Shown here in pieces: positions 61,075 through 64,000 of a DNA stretch of 64,000 nucleotides. The notes below the pieces were generated by a model. That model was not told the DNA's origin and made no database searches. It was given only the letters and a program-made list of their open reading frames with translations. The stretch lies in the NCBI GenBank assembly GCA_007644065.1, contig VJWN01000037.1, forward strand, positions 62,001 to 126,000, written 5' to 3'. The translations under genes and the position numbers were made by a program. Each line of letters opens with the position of its first letter. The first letter of the stretch is position 1. Source of the DNA: Margaritispora aquatica. Lineage: Eukaryota > Ascomycota > Leotiomycetes > Helotiales > Discinellaceae.

Positions 61075-62643
61075 TCAATACCAATCATCCCCATCCTCGC
61101 CTTTCTTACCCCCCTTTGGATTCAACGACATCAACCTCTGTCCCGGCAACGTAACACCACTCTGTGCCTCGAAAATCCCACTAATAGCCCTCTTCCCCAT
61201 CCGCTCAAAACTCTTATACTCTTCCGGCTCTGGCACCACATCCCCTTCAAACCTACCCACAACCGCATTCCACTCCCCACCCACTGCGTCAGGCATCGTC
61301 CCATCTCCCAAATCCGACCACCGCGTCACGACAATAATCTGCTTAAATCTCATCCCAGGGTCCAGCTCAGTCTTATCCTCACCCAACTTCAACTCAACCA
61401 GGTATTCAGTCGGACACTCCGGGCATCTCCGCATAGGACGACAGAATCCACACAGTGAGACAATAGCAGCAGGGTTCATGCGGGCCATTTGAACTGAAGG
61501 CCCAGATTTAAGCTGCTGCTTGAGCGTAAGCTTGCGCTCGGGAATGTGCGACAGCGCGCACTTGCAAATAGGCATTAGCTCGCCGTCCTGCCAGTGTCGA
61601 CAGCACGAGAAATACGGCGTGTAGTCCTCGCGACTGTACAGAAGGTGGCGGAGCCCTGAGTCCGGGAGGTTCGGCATCGCGAAGGCGCGTGACACGACCC
61701 GCACGAGGAGGTGGTTTTTGTGGATGTAGTACCGTGTTTGGTGTGACCAGGACGAGCCGAGCTCGTCGACCGCGTTGGGGTCTTTGTAGCGTCTTTCGAG
61801 GTCGTTGGAAGGGATCCCGTGGTTGGGACTGTATCTAGAAGCGCGTAGAGCGAGTTGGACGAAGGTGAATGGGAGGGAATACCCGGGGGTTATGCGTGCT
61901 CGGGGGGCTTTGAGATGAGGCTTGCCTACTGAGGGGCATACATAGAGTTGGTTGAGGACTGAGTTGGGTCGAAGACGCTCCTCCCCTGGGTGAGTGCGTA
62001 GATGATAAGTCCCGCATAAGAAACAGAGCAAGTGGCCTGGTAATGCCTCATCCATCCCAATGAGGAATTTGATCCTCTCTGCCTTTCCCTCTTCTCCCCT
62101 CAAAGCTCGCCATGCTTTTCTCCCATTCACACGTCGATAAAGTGGTTTACTCGCATGTGCCAGACTCGCTATCTCTGCATCGCAGAGGTAGGCAGTGACA
62201 AGTCCCCACAATGCCGGTGTAAGGCTCCGGATAGAGTCTTCGCCTGGGGGACGATAGCCTTCTTTTGACTGTGAAGTGTACTTTAGAGAGTCATTACTTT
62301 CATGATGGGCAAGACCGTGGAGGAGTTCAGTGTCATCCCTCCTTTCGCCTGTCTGCTCGTCTACATTTCCTAGAGTGGTAGATCGGTAAACGGCGCCTGT
62401 TTGGAGACGACGACCCTCTGGGTTTCGTTCAAGATGAGCAGGAAGAACATGAATGTTTGGATTGACTGTAGGTTGGTTGAATTGGGTACGAGCTTGATTC
62501 GGTGATATGGAGGGAACTGGTGGAGGTGGAGATGTTGGGAGGGAAGCCTTGCGGAGTTTGTTACTCGAACGCTTTGGCCGGAGAGCGTGGGATATTCGGT
62601 CTGACAGGGAGAGCTTTCGAGGTGGTGAAGAAGAGAAAGACAT
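61075..62643 (-). CDS. F-box-like protein
   Basis: Single exon, 522 residues. Residues about 138-171 (RSLTPALWGLVTAYLCDAEI, then SLAHASKPLYRRV) fit an F-box-like helix bundle, the Skp1-binding part of SCF ubiquitin ligases. The first 60 residues are Ser/Pro/Lys-rich and disordered. The rest is a conserved domain with paired cysteines: LLCFLCGTYHLRTHPGEERLR, CCRHWQDGELMPICKC and SLCGFCRPMRRCPECPTEYL, which could bind zinc. This architecture is a familiar single-exon hypothetical of filamentous ascomycetes, from memory. Substrate adaptor function is inferred from the F-box only. The ATG at 62643 has an (ATTCTC)5 repeat 66 bp upstream. Confidence 0.82.
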   Translation of the reverse strand: MSFSSSPPRKLSLSDRISHALRPKRSSNKLRKASLPTSPPPPVPSISPNQARTQFNQPTVNPNIHVLPAHLERNPEGRRLQTGAVYRSTTLGNVDEQTGERRDDTELLHGLAHHESNDSLKYTSQSKEGYRPPGEDSIRSLTPALWGLVTAYLCDAEIASLAHASKPLYRRVNGRKAWRALRGEEGKAERIKFLIGMDEALPGHLLCFLCGTYHLRTHPGEERLRPNSVLNQLYVCPSVGKPHLKAPRARITPGYSLPFTFVQLALRASRYSPNHGIPSNDLERRYKDPNAVDELGSSWSHQTRYYIHKNHLLVRVVSRAFAMPNLPDSGLRHLLYSREDYTPYFSCCRHWQDGELMPICKCALSHIPERKLTLKQQLKSGPSVQMARMNPAAIVSLCGFCRPMRRCPECPTEYLVELKLGEDKTELDPGMRFKQIIVVTRWSDLGDGTMPDAVGGEWNAVVGRFEGDVVPEPEEYKSFERMGKRAISGIFEAQSGVTLPGQRLMSLNPKGGKKGEDGDDWY

Positions 62644-62708
62644 TCTTGTGTGGGAATATGGTGAATATTAGATTGTTTGAATATCTTTTGGGTAGAAGGG
62701 TAGTAAAT

Positions 62709-62738
62709 GAGAATGAGAATGAGAATGAGAATGAGAAT
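62709..62738. repeat. (GAGAAT)5 microsatellite
   Basis: Five perfect hexamer units just upstream of the F-box-like start; on the coding strand they read ATTCTC and may lie in its 5' leader. Confidence 0.9.
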
Positions 62739-62912
62739 GAAAAGATGAGATGAGTCGGGATGAGGTGTGAAACAAAACAAAAGCTGAGTTGAGATCAACG
62801 ACAAGGTTGTTTAAGCTTAATTGAGATGAAACGTGAGAATAAAAACTTTTAGTCGTCATCCAGCTAAACTAAGATACTGTACAAAAATAAAAGATGTAAG
62901 TAAATAAGATGG

Positions 62913-62914
<2 letters not shown>

Positions 62915-62946
<32 letters not shown>
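62915..62946. repeat. (TA)16 microsatellite
   Basis: Thirty-two bases of perfect TA repeat in the divergent spacer. Confidence 0.95.
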
Positions 62947-62951
<5 letters not shown>

Positions 62952-63279
62952 TGAGAAACCATTTCCATGCAGAATTCACAGTCATCCTTCATCCTTCATC
63001 CTTCACACTGACACTCACTCACTCACTCACTGCTGCTGCTGACGCTGTATGAAAGCTTAAATGCCATCCGAATCGTCCGTTCAGCAGGGAAAAAATTGGT
63101 GGCGGATTCCTTCTGGTTTCACATGGTAGGCTACCTATCTTGAGCTTCAGGTGGGGGGTTCAAGCTCAATTGCCACTCTTCACCGCCTGGATTATACTTC
63201 GATGTTCAAAAAATAATAAGATCACCAACTTCAACTTAGAAATACTTCTCTCCCCACCACATACAACATCCAACACACA

Positions 63280-64000
63280 ATGGCAAAATCAAAATCAAAG
63301 AGAAAGGCACAAGCTGCCCCAGCCATTGAAGCAGCATCCAAGAAAGCCAAGATAACTACCGTCACTCCCAAAACCACACATACAACAACCACAGGCACAA
63401 CAATCACCCCACCACCCGATACCAACCAGCTCCCTCTCGACCAACCCAAGACCCTTCAAAGCATAGGCCTCACATCCGACGACGTCGAAATCGCCCTTGA
63501 TGTTCTCACAACTCTGACCAGACATCCTTCAATCATCAAAACAAAAGCCTGCAAAGATCTTCGTACAGCCGTCTACGATTTCCGCAATGCATGCACGACC
63601 GGCTTGAACTCTGCGACGGACACAAACCTCACAGCCAGGATAAGTGGCGCATTGGCAGATGGAAAGTTAATGGAGGCCAGGGTGCTTTTGGCAGAGATGA
63701 AAGTGAGGGGACAGACACCAAAACTGGGAGCGCTGTGTAGATGGGTGAGGGATTTGGACGTGGTTAGTGGGTTGGCAGAGCAGTTGGATGTTGCTGCTGG
63801 TAGGAAGAGGAGTGCGAAGGAAGAAGAATTGCTTGGTGTTTTGGACTCGGTATTGAGACTTACAGGACCGACGGATTATTCAAAAGTAGATGCAGACAGT
63901 GTGGCAGGACCTATAATACCGAGGAAAGAATGGGATCTGAGGGAGGGCAGAGAGAGGAGAAAGGTTTATAATTCCGTGCTGGACAAGAGAATCTTTGCCT
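63280..64000 (+). CDS. Conserved hypothetical protein, 3' end beyond window
   Basis: The frame opens at an ATG after an A/C-rich leader (CAACACACAATGG) and stays open for 240 codons to the edge. The first 45 residues are basic and Thr-rich (MAKSKSKRKAQAA and KKAKI could be a nuclear signal). From residue about 60 the sequence looks like a globular helical protein: SDDVEIALDVLTTL, then ARISGALADGKLMEARVLLAEM, then PKLGALCRWVRDLDVVSG and KEWDLREGRERRKVYN. I recall similar uncharacterised proteins in other filamentous ascomycetes but cannot name a function. No intron is evident in the visible part. Confidence 0.75.
   Translation, partial: MAKSKSKRKAQAAPAIEAASKKAKITTVTPKTTHTTTTGTTITPPPDTNQLPLDQPKTLQSIGLTSDDVEIALDVLTTLTRHPSIIKTKACKDLRTAVYDFRNACTTGLNSATDTNLTARISGALADGKLMEARVLLAEMKVRGQTPKLGALCRWVRDLDVVSGLAEQLDVAAGRKRSAKEEELLGVLDSVLRLTGPTDYSKVDADSVAGPIIPRKEWDLREGRERRKVYNSVLDKRIFA

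Larger units (their letters stand above)
62644..63279. other. Divergent upstream region with simple repeats
   Basis: 636 bp between the F-box-like gene (minus) and the last gene (plus), with three simple-repeat tracts: GAGAAT, TA, and CATCCTT/CACT/CTG near 62985-63040. Confidence 0.6.

Overview
The window looks like nuclear DNA of a filamentous ascomycete (Pezizomycotina), probably a leotiomycete; the class is an inference. The support is short spliceosomal introns (about 50-100 nt, GTAAGT/GTATGT donors, CTAAT-like branch sites), lone genes on both strands without operons, long non-coding gaps rich in simple repeats, and fungal families: Tra1, a fungal-type nicotianamine synthase, an AA11-like lytic polysaccharide monooxygenase, a DUF3433 membrane protein and a Yih1/IMPACT homologue. 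Exon structures were worked out by hand from frame continuity, splice signals and family motifs.

Layout. 1-10617 (minus) is Tra1, cut by the window edge before its kinase-like end. 11995-13328 (minus) is a nicotianamine synthase. 16099-17817 (plus) holds two tandem small basic proteins sharing a Myb/SANT-like N-terminal module. 18870-19947 (minus) is a six-segment membrane protein. 20817-22850 (minus) is the first copy of a family I do not recognise. 23154-23668 is a MITE-like element with about 190-bp terminal inverted repeats. 24459-25282 (plus) is a small single-span membrane protein. 25283-30699 is repeat-rich and apparently non-coding. 30700-31395 (plus) is an AIG2/gamma-glutamylcyclotransferase-like protein with an 8-nt microexon. 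31396-38962 is a 7.5-kb stretch where I support no gene. 38963-40222 (plus) is the secreted oxygenase.

The right third is gene-dense: a Baeyer-Villiger monooxygenase with a GC-AG intron and an 11-nt microexon (41268-43153, plus), Yih1 (43346-44173, minus), DUF3433 protein (44692-48746, plus), the second copy of the unknown family (49472-51402, plus), a short-chain dehydrogenase (52346-53511, plus), a medium-chain reductase (53971-55056, minus), a secreted Thr/Ser-rich protein (57529-58636, minus), an F-box-like protein (61075-62643, minus) and the start of a conserved hypothetical (63280 to the edge, plus).

How the genes relate. Housekeeping regulators (Tra1 in SAGA/NuA4, Yih1 in Gcn2 control) sit among accessory genes for metal-chelator synthesis, polysaccharide attack and oxidative or reductive tailoring. 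No polyketide or peptide synthase is present, so the oxidoreductases are not called a biosynthetic cluster. The best candidate for something undescribed is the dispersed paralogue pair at 20817-22850 and 49472-51402. The copies share an N-terminal Cys/His signature (C3, H8, H10, then C-E-T-R-C-x-W-C) and three introns at matching places in the same phases.
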